Shown: piece after piece, positions 25,800 through 34,669 of the stretch
Position numbering within the stretch: position 1 is the stretch's first letter
How the letters are laid out: each line of letters starts with the position of its first letter
Assembly (NCBI RefSeq): GCF_013433315.1
Contig: NZ_WXVV01000035.1
Coordinates: 1 to 63,174, forward strand
Length of the DNA: 63,174 nucleotides
Direction of reading: 5' to 3'
DNA from: Pseudomonas crudilactis
Lineage (GTDB): Bacteria > Pseudomonadota > Gammaproteobacteria > Pseudomonadales > Pseudomonadaceae
The notes under the pieces: model-generated
Database searches by the model: none
Seen by the model: only the letters and a program-made list of their open reading frames with translations
What the model was told of the DNA's origin: nothing
Translations under genes and position numbers: made by a program

Positions 25800-26918
25800 T
25801 TAGCGCGATCCAGGCCAGCCTGATTGTTTGAGGGCAGCGAGCAGGGCGTCGGCATCGAGTCCCGGCACCGAATGCCCGTTGCCCTCGCTGCTGTCACTGG
25901 CCAGCAAGGCATTGATGATCGCTTCTTCAATCGCCTCGGTCGCCGCCAGAAACAACTCACTGATGTGGTCATTGTTGACCATGCGCAAGCCGTCACAGGT
26001 CGGCGCGCCTTTGCCTTCGTAGGCGGCGGGCGGCACGTGAGCGTTGCCGGTGGCGAAGGCGATGAAGATGTCGCCGCTGTGATCCTCGTTGCCACCGCCG
26101 GTGCGAGCCAGACCCAGGCTCGCACGCTGCGCCAGACGTGTGCATTGATGAGGCAACAGCGGCGCATCGGTGGCCAGACAGACGACGATCGAACCCATGC
26201 CCGGATGTGGCAACGATGCCCGCAAGAACGGCGAATCTTTCTGTTCCATGTAACGCCCGACCGGATAGCCATCGACCCGCAACTCACTGCGAATACCGTG
26301 GTTGGCCTGCACGATGGCGCCGACGGTCCAGCCGCCCTGAGCACTGTTCAAACGCCGCGACGCAGTGCCGATGCCGCCCTTGAACTCATGGCAGATCATG
26401 CCGCTGCCACCGCCGACCGCGCCCTCTATCACAGGGCCGTCGACGGCTGCGCTCAGCGCTTGGGCAACGTGTTCAGGCCGGACGTGAAAACCGTTGATGT
26501 CATTGAGCAACCCGTCAAAGGTTTCCAGCACCACCGGCATGTTCCAGTAGAGACGGCCGTCGTCGGGTTGCTGCTGGCGATCCAGTGCAATCAAGGCATC
26601 GCGCACCACGCCGAGGCTGTGGGTGTTGGTGAACGCAATCGGGCTGGTCAGCAGACCCGCCTCGCGAATCCATTCAAGCCCGGTGGCGTCACCGTTGCCG
26701 TTGAGCACATGCACGCCGGCAAAACACGGTTGCTGATTGGTCGAACCAGCGCGTGGTTCGATCAGCGTGACGCCGGTGCAGATGTCACGCCCGGCGCTGC
26801 TGCGGCCGCGCACATTGCTGTGGCCGACGCGCACGCCGGGGACATCGGTGATGGCGTTGAGCGGACCAGGTGGCAGTTGGCCGATGCGGATGTTGAGGTC
26901 ACGGGCACGAGGTTTCAT
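25800..26918 (-). CDS. P1-family peptidase (DmpA/BapA, S58)
   Basis: A 372-residue N-terminal-nucleophile aminopeptidase. These enzymes self-cleave before a serine, visible in the GGIGTASRR segment near residue 240, and release N-terminal L-, D- or beta-amino acids. Other landmarks are the N-terminal NAITDVPGVRVGHSN and GAVGGGSGM. The start is MKPRARDLNIRIG at 26918. It lies downstream, on the same strand, of a polyamine-type binding protein, separated by a REPIN. Confidence 0.88.
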   Translation of the reverse strand: MKPRARDLNIRIGQLPPGPLNAITDVPGVRVGHSNVRGRSSAGRDICTGVTLIEPRAGSTNQQPCFAGVHVLNGNGDATGLEWIREAGLLTSPIAFTNTHSLGVVRDALIALDRQQQPDDGRLYWNMPVVLETFDGLLNDINGFHVRPEHVAQALSAAVDGPVIEGAVGGGSGMICHEFKGGIGTASRRLNSAQGGWTVGAIVQANHGIRSELRVDGYPVGRYMEQKDSPFLRASLPHPGMGSIVVCLATDAPLLPHQCTRLAQRASLGLARTGGGNEDHSGDIFIAFATGNAHVPPAAYEGKGAPTCDGLRMVNNDHISELFLAATEAIEEAIINALLASDSSEGNGHSVPGLDADALLAALKQSGWPGSR

Positions 26919-26962
26919 TGGTTTCTGTCTCTCAAAAATACGTTGGGATGTTCGCCGGCCCC

Positions 26963-27053
26963 GGTGGGAGCGAGCTTGCTCGCGAAGGCAGTCCGACATT
27001 CAACATTGATGTCGACTGAGCCACCGCATTCGCGAGCAAGCTCGCTCCCACAG
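26963..27053. repeat. REPIN (inverted REP pair)
   Basis: GGTGGGAGCGAGCTTGCTCG and an inverted copy ending in CTCGCTCCCACAG, on a 91-base footprint. Confidence 0.9.
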
Positions 27054-27077
27054 GGTTTGTGAAATATTCAAAAGGCT

Positions 27078-28193
27078 TTACTGGCCGTTCTTGACCTTGC
27101 TCCACACTCGCGTGCGCACGCGCTCGGTGGCCTTCGGCAAAGGCTCAAGGGTGTACAGCGTGGCCATCGCTGCGGCGGAGGGATAAACCGCTGGGTTGTC
27201 CCGCGTGGCTTCGGCCACGAGCGGTGTCGCGGCACGATTGCCATTGGGATACGACAGATGATCACTGACCGGGGCAATCACTTCGGGGCGCAGCAGATAG
27301 TCGATAAAGGCCAGACCCTGAGGCCGATTCGGCGCGTCCTTGAGCAGCACCAGCGTGTCGAACCACACCGGCGCGCCTTCCTTGGGCAGGCTGTAGGCGA
27401 TCTTCACGCCGTTGTTGGCCTGCTCGGCATTGGTCTTGGCTTCCAGCATGGCGCCCGACCAACCGACCGCCACGCAAATGTTGCCGTTGGACAGGTCGCT
27501 GATGAATTTCGAGGAGTTGAAGTAGGCGATGTGCGGGCGCAGTTTCAGCAGCAGCGCTTCGGCTTTTTTATAGTCTTCAGGATCGGTGCTGTTCGGTGGC
27601 AGGCCGAGATAGTGCAGGGCGACCGGCAGCATCTCCGACGGTGAATCGAGCATCGCCACACCGCACTGGCCGAGTTTGGCGAGGTTGGCTTCGTTGAACA
27701 CCAGATCCCACGAGTCCACCGGCGCCTTGTCGCCCAGCGCCGCGCGCACCTTGTCGACGTTGTAGCCGATGCCGTTGGTGCCCCACAGATACGGCACGGC
27801 GTATTGATTGCCGGGATCGTTGTTGGCCAGTTTCGCCAACAGGTCGGCATCGAGATTCTTCCAGCCCGGCAGTTGCTCGCGCGGTAGTGGGGCGAGGGCG
27901 CCGGCCTTGATCAGCGTCGGCAGGCTGAAGTTGCTCGCCACCACCACGTCGTAGCCGCTGCGGCTGGTCATCAGTTTGCCTTCGAGGACTTCGGCACTGT
28001 CGAAGGTGTCGTAGACCGGTTGGATACCGCTGTCGCGCTGGAAATCGTGGAGGGTGTTCGGGCCGATGTAGTCGTACCAGTTGTAGACGTGCACGCTCGG
28101 CGCGTCGGCGGCCATGGCAATTGAGCTGGCGCTGAGACCGGCCAGCAGGCCCAGTTTTATGCCGAGGTTGATACAGCCACGGTGACCACGCAT
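27078..28193 (-). CDS. Polyamine ABC transporter substrate-binding protein (PotF/SpuD-like)
   Basis: A 371-residue periplasmic binding protein with a signal peptide (to about residue 29). The mature start VHVYNWYDYIGPNTLHDF and the region VVVASNFSLPTLIKAGAL match PotF/SpuD, binding putrescine or spermidine. No permease or ATPase is encoded here, so it must work with a transporter from elsewhere. The divergent LuxR gene at 28304 is a regulator candidate. The exact ligand is not readable. Confidence 0.9.
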   Translation of the reverse strand: MRGHRGCINLGIKLGLLAGLSASSIAMAADAPSVHVYNWYDYIGPNTLHDFQRDSGIQPVYDTFDSAEVLEGKLMTSRSGYDVVVASNFSLPTLIKAGALAPLPREQLPGWKNLDADLLAKLANNDPGNQYAVPYLWGTNGIGYNVDKVRAALGDKAPVDSWDLVFNEANLAKLGQCGVAMLDSPSEMLPVALHYLGLPPNSTDPEDYKKAEALLLKLRPHIAYFNSSKFISDLSNGNICVAVGWSGAMLEAKTNAEQANNGVKIAYSLPKEGAPVWFDTLVLLKDAPNRPQGLAFIDYLLRPEVIAPVSDHLSYPNGNRAATPLVAEATRDNPAVYPSAAAMATLYTLEPLPKATERVRTRVWSKVKNGQ

Positions 28194-28303
28194 GATGCGG
28201 CACTCCTGGCCTGTGCAGGCCGGTGATGAACAGGAGTGCTCAGCCTATCGGGCCGGTCACGCCTGACCCATTCCCATCATGGGTTACTCAAAAGGGGTAG
28301 TGC

Positions 28304-29077
28304 GTGGACGCGTTGCTGCAGGAACTGCCGGTGCATCAAAGCCTGGCGCGGGTGTTTGCCAAGGTCGGTCAGGAAGGTTTCTGGCGCGCGCTGGTCGATA
28401 CGTTGCGGCTGCTGGTGCCGCTGGACAACGCGCTGGTGGCGCTGATGAAGGCCGGGCAGGCGCCGCAATTGCTGATCGACTTCGACAGCAAGGGCCGTCC
28501 CGACGAGCAGGAAGAACTGGCCGGTTACAGCGCCGGGATGTACCTGCTCGATCCGTTTTATCAAGCCGCATCGATTGGCATTGCCGACGGCTTGCACAGC
28601 CTGGCCTCGGTGGCGCCGGACCAGTTTCTGCACAGCGAGTACTACCAGAGTTACTTCCGTTCGGTGGTCGGCGAAGACGAGTTGCAGTTCATGATCAACG
28701 TCGAGGGCGGCGTGCTCGGATTGTCATTGGGGCGGTCGACGCCGTTCGACATGGCCGAGCAGGGCCGGTTGCTGTGCGTGCGTGACTGGGTGTTGGCGGC
28801 GATGCGTCGGCATGTGCAGTTGCTGCCGCCGCAGAGTGCGGTGGCGGAAACGCTGGTCGGGGATCTGGCAACTTTGCTTGACCGCTTCGATGCGCGGCTG
28901 ACGGTGCGCGAGGTCGATACCGCGCGGCTGATCTTGCAGGGTTTCTCCAGCAAGGCGATGGCCCAGCAGATGGGCATCTCGCCGGAGACGGTCAAGGTGC
29001 ATCGGCGCAATCTGTATCACAAGCTCAATGTCACCGGGCATGGTGAGTTATTTGCGCTGGTGTTGCGCCCTCACTAA
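28304..29077 (+). CDS. LuxR-type helix-turn-helix regulator
   Basis: A 257-residue protein. The first 185 residues are a sensor part without a clear family. The C-terminal 60 residues are a LuxR/GerE DNA-binding domain (LTVREVDTARLILQGFSSKAMAQQMGISPETVKVHRRNLYHKL). The start is GTG at 28304. The divergent position to the polyamine-binding protein suggests control of that gene. It lacks a recognisable acyl-homoserine-lactone-binding domain. Confidence 0.88.
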   Translation: MDALLQELPVHQSLARVFAKVGQEGFWRALVDTLRLLVPLDNALVALMKAGQAPQLLIDFDSKGRPDEQEELAGYSAGMYLLDPFYQAASIGIADGLHSLASVAPDQFLHSEYYQSYFRSVVGEDELQFMINVEGGVLGLSLGRSTPFDMAEQGRLLCVRDWVLAAMRRHVQLLPPQSAVAETLVGDLATLLDRFDARLTVREVDTARLILQGFSSKAMAQQMGISPETVKVHRRNLYHKLNVTGHGELFALVLRPH

Positions 29078-29101
29078 AGATCATCGGCCGTACACATAAA
29101 C

Positions 29102-29193
29102 CTGTGGGAGCGAGCTTGCTCGCGAATGCGGTAGATCAGTCAACCTCACTGGCGACTGACAAAACGCTTTCGCGAACAAGCTCGCTCCCACAG
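29102..29193. repeat. REPIN (inverted REP pair)
   Basis: CTGTGGGAGCGAGCTTGCTC with an inverted arm in which one position is A (GCGAACAAGC). Confidence 0.9.
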
Positions 29194-29226
29194 GGGATGT
29201 GTGTTGTTCAGGGGATGTTCTGGGTG

Positions 29227-30168
29227 TCAGATAGTGCGCTGGAAGACCAATGCCTTGAGGCCGCTTTCAGGATCTATGTCCGCAAACTCAGGCGGGTTCT
29301 CCAGCCGCTCTACAAAACGCAGACTCGGCGCTTCCTGCGTCACGCCATCAATCAGAAAGTCCGAACCAAACGCCGGATCGTTCATGCACGCCAGCACGGT
29401 GCCTTGCGCCGTAAGCAATTCCGGCAAACGACGCAGCACGCGCTGGTAATCCTTGGTCAGCAGGAAACTGCCTTTCTGGAACGACGGCGGGTCGATGATC
29501 ACCAGATCATACGGGCCGCTGTTGATCACCTTGCCCCACGACTTGAACAGGTCGTGGCCGAGGAAACTGACTTTGCTCAGGTCATGGCCGTTCAAGCGAT
29601 GATTGTCGCGGCCACGGCTCAGGGCTGCGCGGGACATGTCCAGATTGACCACATGACTGGCGCCGCCCTCGATGGCCGCCACGGAAAAACCGCAGGTGTA
29701 GGCAAACAGATTGAGCACACGTTTGCCGTTGGCCTGCTCGCGCACCCAGTTGCGCCCGTAGCGCATGTCGAGAAACAGCCCGGCGTTCTGTTTGCGGCCC
29801 AGATCGACGCGATACTGCAAGCCGCCCTCGACGATGCTCATTTCGTCGATCTCATCACCCAGCAGCCACTCGGCAGTGCTCTGCGGCAAATAGCGATGCT
29901 GGATCAGCAACGTGTGGGCGCCGGACTGTTTCCATTCGGCGAAACCGGTGAGTTTCATCAGCAACGCCTTGAGATCGTCCAGTTGCTCAGGCGCCGGCTC
30001 CTTGAACAGCGACACCAGCACCACGCCTTGCAGCCAGTCCACCGTCAACTGCTCCAGCCCGGCCCAGCAGCGTCCGCGCCCGTGGAACAGGCGACGGGTT
30101 TCGCTCGGTGCAGCCGCGAGGGCCGGCAGCAGATGGGCGTGGAGGATGGCGAGGGCTTCAGGGTTCAT
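29227..30168 (-). CDS. Class I SAM-dependent methyltransferase (RlmI/RlmL-C-like)
   Basis: A 313-residue protein whose Rossmann core holds VLNLFAYTCGFSVAAIEGG (SAM loop) and the NPPY-like motif IIDPPSFQKGSF. This combination is typical of rRNA cytosine- or guanine-methyltransferases of the YccW/RlmI and RlmK group, and the N-terminal 90 residues may form an accessory domain. It converges with the LuxR gene across the REPIN. The methylated residue is not established. Confidence 0.87.
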   Translation of the reverse strand: MNPEALAILHAHLLPALAAAPSETRRLFHGRGRCWAGLEQLTVDWLQGVVLVSLFKEPAPEQLDDLKALLMKLTGFAEWKQSGAHTLLIQHRYLPQSTAEWLLGDEIDEMSIVEGGLQYRVDLGRKQNAGLFLDMRYGRNWVREQANGKRVLNLFAYTCGFSVAAIEGGASHVVNLDMSRAALSRGRDNHRLNGHDLSKVSFLGHDLFKSWGKVINSGPYDLVIIDPPSFQKGSFLLTKDYQRVLRRLPELLTAQGTVLACMNDPAFGSDFLIDGVTQEAPSLRFVERLENPPEFADIDPESGLKALVFQRTI

Positions 30169-30367
30169 CGGTCAGGATCGGCAAGCAAAAGGGCCGGCAT
30201 TTTAACCACAAATACGCCGTCACGAACGATTGCCGGCGACGGGCAAAAACGGCCTTTCGCAAAAGACCTGTATCAAAAATGAATTTCTGCAGAGCCCGCT
30301 GCTCATACCAGTTAAGCAGCGGATTCAAGCCGCTAAATCGTTAATGCAATTCAGGGAGTGCAGTTCC

Positions 30368-30781
30368 ATGTGCCCAATACCTACGGCGAGCGCGCACCTT
30401 CCTGACGGATTGATTCTGGTGGTTGAGGATGATCCGTTGATTCTGGAGTTTCTCTGCGAAATTCTTCAGGAGGAAGGTTTCAAAGTCGAGCCGCAGACCA
30501 GTGCCGACGCCGCATCACTTTATCTTGAGCAGAACGCCCCGAACGTGGCGTTGCTACTGACCGACATCACCATGCCCGGCACCCTTAATGGCGCGGATCT
30601 GGCCAACCTGGTCGGCGACCGTTGGCCGGACAAACCGGTGATGGTCATGTCCGGCTATGAAACGCCCGAGACCTCCGGGGTCAAGCATCCGGTGGCGTTC
30701 ATCAAGAAGCCCTGGGCCATTGGTCAACTGCTCGACTGCGTCGACAGCGCCTTCAAATCCAAGGCACCGCGCCTGCACTGA
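30368..30781 (+). CDS. Single-domain response regulator
   Basis: A 137-residue receiver domain. The acidic pair is VVEDDPLI, the phosphorylatable Asp is in LLLTDITMPGTL and the conserved Lys is in FIKKPW. No output domain follows, so it resembles stand-alone CheY-like receivers, often partners of hybrid histidine kinases. The start at 30368 is uncertain (30344 is possible). The dedicated kinase is not encoded nearby. Confidence 0.85.
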   Translation: MCPIPTASAHLPDGLILVVEDDPLILEFLCEILQEEGFKVEPQTSADAASLYLEQNAPNVALLLTDITMPGTLNGADLANLVGDRWPDKPVMVMSGYETPETSGVKHPVAFIKKPWAIGQLLDCVDSAFKSKAPRLH

Positions 30782-30837
30782 CAAGTGCTACATTGCCGGG
30801 CACATCTGCCCGGCCCCTTGCCAGAGGAAGCGAACTT

Positions 30838-31503
30838 TTGCCTGCTCACGACACTCTTTTCAATCGCGCGTTCGGCGCGTTTCTGTTCGACATGGACGGC
30901 ACCGTCCTCAATTCCATCGCCGCTGCCGAGCGGATCTGGTCAGCCTGGGCCGTGCGCCATGGCGTCGACGTGGAAACCTTTTTGCCGACCATTCATGGCG
31001 CGCGAGCCATCGACACGATCAATCGCCTGAACCTGCCTGACGTGGATGCCGAGGCGCAAGCGGCGTTCATCACCGAGGCGGAAATCGCAGACGTTGAAGG
31101 CATTGTCGAGATTCCCGGCGCGGCACAGTTTCTCAACAGCCTGCCCAACGATCGCTGGGCGATGGTGACGTCGGCACCACGGGATCTGGCGTTGCGGCGG
31201 ATGGCGGCGGCGGGGATTCCCGCGCCGGCGGTGATGATCACCGCTGAAGATGTGAAGGCTGGCAAACCTGATCCGGCCGGCTATCTTCTGGCAGCCAAAC
31301 GTCTTGGCCTGGAAGCGCATGATTGCCTGATCTTCGAAGACGCCACCGTCGGCATTCAGGCGGCCGAAGCGGCCGGCGCGGCGTTGATGATCATCACTAC
31401 GACGCATCAGCATCCGCTGGAAACGGACCATGCGACGTTGGCCAGTTATGCTGCTGTTCAGGTCAAAGTCGACAGCGCTGGCCTGCATCTGCGACGCAAC
31501 TGA
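30838..31503 (+). CDS. HAD-IA family phosphatase
   Basis: A 221-residue haloacid-dehalogenase-type hydrolase of the sugar-phosphatase group. Motif I is FLFDMDGTVLNS, motif II is MVTSAP, the lysine is in VKAGKPDP and the final acidic motif is IFEDATVGIQAA. I place the start at TTG 30838, with GAGGAAG eight bases upstream. An upstream TTG at 30793 is possible but less supported. Substrate probably a small sugar phosphate. Confidence 0.88.
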   Translation: MPAHDTLFNRAFGAFLFDMDGTVLNSIAAAERIWSAWAVRHGVDVETFLPTIHGARAIDTINRLNLPDVDAEAQAAFITEAEIADVEGIVEIPGAAQFLNSLPNDRWAMVTSAPRDLALRRMAAAGIPAPAVMITAEDVKAGKPDPAGYLLAAKRLGLEAHDCLIFEDATVGIQAAEAAGAALMIITTTHQHPLETDHATLASYAAVQVKVDSAGLHLRRN

Positions 31504-31518
31504 CACAACACAATCCCT

Positions 31519-31608
31519 TGTAGGCCTTCGCCTGCTCGCGATAGCGGTGTGTCAGATAACACTTATTTGACTGAAAGACCGCTATCGCGAGCAGGCTCAC
31601 TCCTACAG
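31519..31608. repeat. REPIN (degenerate left arm)
   Basis: The left arm reads TTGTAGGCCTTCGCCTGCTC, with a lost GAGTGAGC stretch, and pairs with an intact right arm GAGCAGGCTCACTCCTACA. Confidence 0.8.
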
Positions 31609-31626
31609 GAGGACGGTGTTCGCAAA

Positions 31627-32286
31627 TCAATAAACCCCCGGCACCAAGCGCCAACTCCGCGCGCAATAAGCCTCGTACTCCGCCCCAAACTGCGCACGCA
31701 GCAGCGCTTCCTCCGAATGAATCCGGGCAATCAGCGGGATCAATGTCAGCGCCGCCAGCATCAGTCCGACCACCGAACGAAACGCCAGCGCCCAACCCAC
31801 GGCATTGACCACCAAGCCCAGATAACTCGGGTTGCGCAGGTGTTGATAGATGCCATCCGTCACCAAACGATGCCCCGGCTGAATCGCCACCAGTCCACTG
31901 AACCGCCGCCCCAGCACAAACACCGGCCACAGTCGCAGGGCGCCACCGACGATAAACAGCAAAGCGCCGAGCCAACGCATACCTTCAGCGCCCACCGTCC
32001 AGAAGTTCACCCGGTCGCAATAGGCCGGCAAGAAGCCACTGACCAGACCAATCACGCCAAAGGCCGGAATCACCCAGCGATTGGCGCGGTCTTCACGTTC
32101 GCCAGAACTGAGATTGACCTGGCTGAACAGTGAGGCGAACACCATGGCCACCGTCGCCAGTGCCACGATCACCAGCGAACCGTGGGAAAAGAACATCGCC
32201 ACACCGCCAATGCCCCATACCGCCAGCCCCAGCCAGGCGAGGGTGGCGAGCACCGCGACAACGGTCATTTGCGCAGACATTTTCAT
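31627..32286 (-). CDS. Isoprenylcysteine methyltransferase-family membrane protein
   Basis: A 219-residue protein with about five helices. The C-terminal motif LVTDGIYQHLRNPSYLGLVVNAVGWAL and the following EEALLRAQFGAEYEAYCAR are those of the ICMT/PEMT-like family, which methylates small membrane substrates with SAM. The bacterial physiological substrate is generally unknown. The start at 32286 or the ATG at 32280 are both possible. Confidence 0.85.
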   Translation of the reverse strand: MKMSAQMTVVAVLATLAWLGLAVWGIGGVAMFFSHGSLVIVALATVAMVFASLFSQVNLSSGEREDRANRWVIPAFGVIGLVSGFLPAYCDRVNFWTVGAEGMRWLGALLFIVGGALRLWPVFVLGRRFSGLVAIQPGHRLVTDGIYQHLRNPSYLGLVVNAVGWALAFRSVVGLMLAALTLIPLIARIHSEEALLRAQFGAEYEAYCARSWRLVPGVY

Positions 32287-32338
32287 GGTCAACTCACGGC
32301 TGGATGCTGATCCCATGAGTGTAGATCCACCGCAAAAC

Positions 32339-32431
32339 CTGTGGGAGCGAGCCTGCTCGCGAAGGCGTTGGGTCAGTCAATTTTGATCTTGGCTGTGCCG
32401 GCCCCTTCGCGAGCAAGCTCGCTCCCACGGG
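32339..32431. repeat. REPIN 1 of a duplicated pair
   Basis: CTGTGGGAGCGAGCCTGCTC with an inverted arm. Its internal spacer, beginning GTTGGGTCAGTCAATTTTG, is repeated almost exactly in the next REPIN. Confidence 0.9.
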
Positions 32432-32469
32432 GTTCTGCGTCGTACGGAGAATGCGAGATCACTTCTGAA

Positions 32470-32563
32470 CCTGTGAGAGCGAGCTTGCTCGCGAAGGCGT
32501 TGGGTCAGTCAATTTTGATCTTGGATGTGCCGGCCCTTTCGCGAGCAAGCTCGCTCCCACAGG
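32470..32563. repeat. REPIN 2 of a duplicated pair
   Basis: This shares the spacer GTTGGGTCAGTCAATTTTG with the REPIN at 32339, at a distance of 131 bases, with one difference in the loop. It indicates a recent tandem duplication. Confidence 0.9.
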
Positions 32564-32601
32564 TTATGGGGTTGATTTCAATTCTGTGAACGACACGAAT
32601 T

Positions 32602-32632
32602 CCTGTGGGAGCGAGCTTGCTCGCGAAGGGGC
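32602..32632. repeat. Single REP
   Basis: CTGTGGGAGCGAGCTTGCTC without an inverted partner. It reads up to the stop of the LysR gene. Confidence 0.8.
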
Positions 32633-32636
32633 CATG

Positions 32637-33533
32637 TCAGTCAGCAGATATCTTGTCGTCAGTCAGGACTTTGCGGAAGGTCTCGACCAATGGCCGCAAG
32701 TTGATCCGATGCCATGCCGCCCACAACGGCGTGGTCAGCGTCAGCCACGGCAGTTCACGCAACACCACACCCGGCGGCGCGTTATGGCTCAGGCCTTTTT
32801 GAATCATCGCAATCCCCAGCCCCGATGCCACCAGTCCCAGCGCAGTAAACGGTTCGGTCGCCTGCATGCGCACATCCGGAGTGAACCCGGCGCGGATGCA
32901 GGCGCTGACAAATTCATCGTTGGCATCCTGACGCGGCTGCACGCCGATCCATTCCTGTTCGGCCAGATCCTGCGGGCTCAACGAAAGCGCTCTGGCTAAA
33001 GCATGCTGTTCCGGCAACGCCAGCAGCATCGGATCATCCAGCACCTGGAAACTCAAAAGATCCGGATCGTCATCGGTCGGCGGCTCACTCACCAAGGCAA
33101 TATCGAGACTACGCTGTCGCAGGCCTTCCAATTGCTCGGCGGAACTGAGGTTGTACAACGCGACGTGCACATTCGGCCGATCGGCGCGCAACACGCGCAA
33201 GGCATTGGGCAGGACGCCGGCGTGCATGGCGTTCTCGATATAGCCGATGCACAAGCCACCTTCTTCGCCGCGACCCAGGCGTTTGCCGAGGGATTCCAGG
33301 CGATTGGCGTGGGTGAGCAGGGCGCGGGTTTCGGCGAGGAAGGTCTGGCCGTCGCGGGTCAGGCGAATGCGTTGCTGGCTGCGTTCGAACAGGGTCAGGC
33401 CCAAGCGCTCTTCGAGCTGGGCGATCTGTCGGCTCAGCGGCGACTGGGAAATATGCAGCCGTTCGGCGGCGCGGCCGACGTGTTCTTCCTCGGCAACGAC
33501 AACGAAGTAGCGCAATTGGCGGATGTCGATCAT
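32637..33533 (-). CDS. LysR-family transcriptional regulator
   Basis: A 298-residue LysR protein. The N-terminal winged helix is clear (MIDIRQLRYFVVVAEEEHVG and RLHISQSPLSRQIAQLEERLGLTLFERS), followed by the inducer-binding domain. The start is at 33533. It is divergent from an aldo/keto reductase-SDR-SRPBCC operon with a 113-base gap, and is therefore its likely regulator. The inducer is unknown. Confidence 0.92.
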   Translation of the reverse strand: MIDIRQLRYFVVVAEEEHVGRAAERLHISQSPLSRQIAQLEERLGLTLFERSQQRIRLTRDGQTFLAETRALLTHANRLESLGKRLGRGEEGGLCIGYIENAMHAGVLPNALRVLRADRPNVHVALYNLSSAEQLEGLRQRSLDIALVSEPPTDDDPDLLSFQVLDDPMLLALPEQHALARALSLSPQDLAEQEWIGVQPRQDANDEFVSACIRAGFTPDVRMQATEPFTALGLVASGLGIAMIQKGLSHNAPPGVVLRELPWLTLTTPLWAAWHRINLRPLVETFRKVLTDDKISAD

Positions 33534-33646
33534 GTCAGACCTATAGGGACTCAAGTGCTGCGCATTATGTCTTGGACGGTCTCGGTGTCGCAATCTAGGA
33601 TCTGCTCAACGGTCACACAGACCCAGAACCTATTGAGGAAAAACCC

Positions 33647-34669
33647 ATGAGCTTGAAAGACAAACTCCCCGGTCAACTGGGCTTCGGCACCGCGCCACTG
33701 GGCAACATGTTCCGCGCCATCCCGGAAGCCGAAGCGCAGGCCACCGTGCATGCCGCGTGGGATGCCGGCGTGCGTTACTTCGACACCGCACCGTTTTACG
33801 GTTCGGGCCTGTCGGAAATTCGCCTTGGCGAAGCCTTGAAGCAATACAACCGCGACGACTACGTGCTGAGCAGCAAGGTCGGCCGAGTGATTCTCGATGA
33901 AGTCGAAGACGCCGCCGCCCGCGATCTCGGCGAAAAAAGTGGTGTTTTCGAACACGGTCGCCCGAACAAGATCGTCAATGACTACAGCGCCGATGCAACC
34001 CTGCGCTCCATTGAGGACAGCCTCAAACGCCTGCAAACCGATCGCCTCGACATCGTCTGGGTGCACGACATCGCTCAAGACTTCTACGGCGATCAATGGC
34101 TGGAATACTTCAACCAGGCCCGCACCGGCGCATTCAAAGTACTGACCCGCTTGCGTGAAGAAGGCGTGATCAAAGGCTGGGGCCTGGGCGTAAACAAAGT
34201 CGAGCCGTGTGAACTGACCCTCGACCTCAGCGAAGCGCAGCCGGACGGTTTTCTGTTGGCCGGGCGTTACACGCTGCTCGACCACGAACGTCCGTTGCAA
34301 CGCCTGATGGATTCGGCCCTAGCGCAAAATGTTGAAATCGTCGTCGGTGGCCCTTATAGCTCGGGCATTCTCGCCGGTGGCGCGCACTTCGAATACCAGA
34401 AGGCCAGCCCTGAAGTCATCGCCAAGGTCGAGCAGATCAAACGCATCGCCGCTGCTTACAACGTCGATATCAAAGCCGCTGCGCTACAGTTCTCGCTGGC
34501 CAATCCAGCGGTTGCGGCGGTGATTCCCGGCGCCAGCAAACCCGGCCGAATTGCTGAAGACGTCGCCGCATTGTCAGCCGTTATTCCTGCCGGTTTCTGG
34601 CAGGCCATGCGCGACGCCAGACTGGTTTCCGAACGTGCACCATTGCCAATCGATGAGGTGAAAGCATGA
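33647..34669 (+). CDS. Aldo/keto reductase
   Basis: A 340-residue NAD(P)H-dependent oxidoreductase. The tetrad residues are recognisable: Asp and Tyr in YFDTAPFYGSGLSE, Lys in VLSSKVGR and His in VWVHDIAQD. It resembles the D-threo-aldose (fucose) 1-dehydrogenase and pyridoxal dehydrogenase branch. It overlaps the next gene by four bases and is the first gene of a likely three-gene operon. Confidence 0.92.
   Translation: MSLKDKLPGQLGFGTAPLGNMFRAIPEAEAQATVHAAWDAGVRYFDTAPFYGSGLSEIRLGEALKQYNRDDYVLSSKVGRVILDEVEDAAARDLGEKSGVFEHGRPNKIVNDYSADATLRSIEDSLKRLQTDRLDIVWVHDIAQDFYGDQWLEYFNQARTGAFKVLTRLREEGVIKGWGLGVNKVEPCELTLDLSEAQPDGFLLAGRYTLLDHERPLQRLMDSALAQNVEIVVGGPYSSGILAGGAHFEYQKASPEVIAKVEQIKRIAAAYNVDIKAAALQFSLANPAVAAVIPGASKPGRIAEDVAALSAVIPAGFWQAMRDARLVSERAPLPIDEVKA

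Noticed and set aside
30793..31503. HAD phosphatase starting at TTG 30793
   Set aside because: No good ribosome binding site at that point; TTG 30838 has GAGGAAG at a proper distance.
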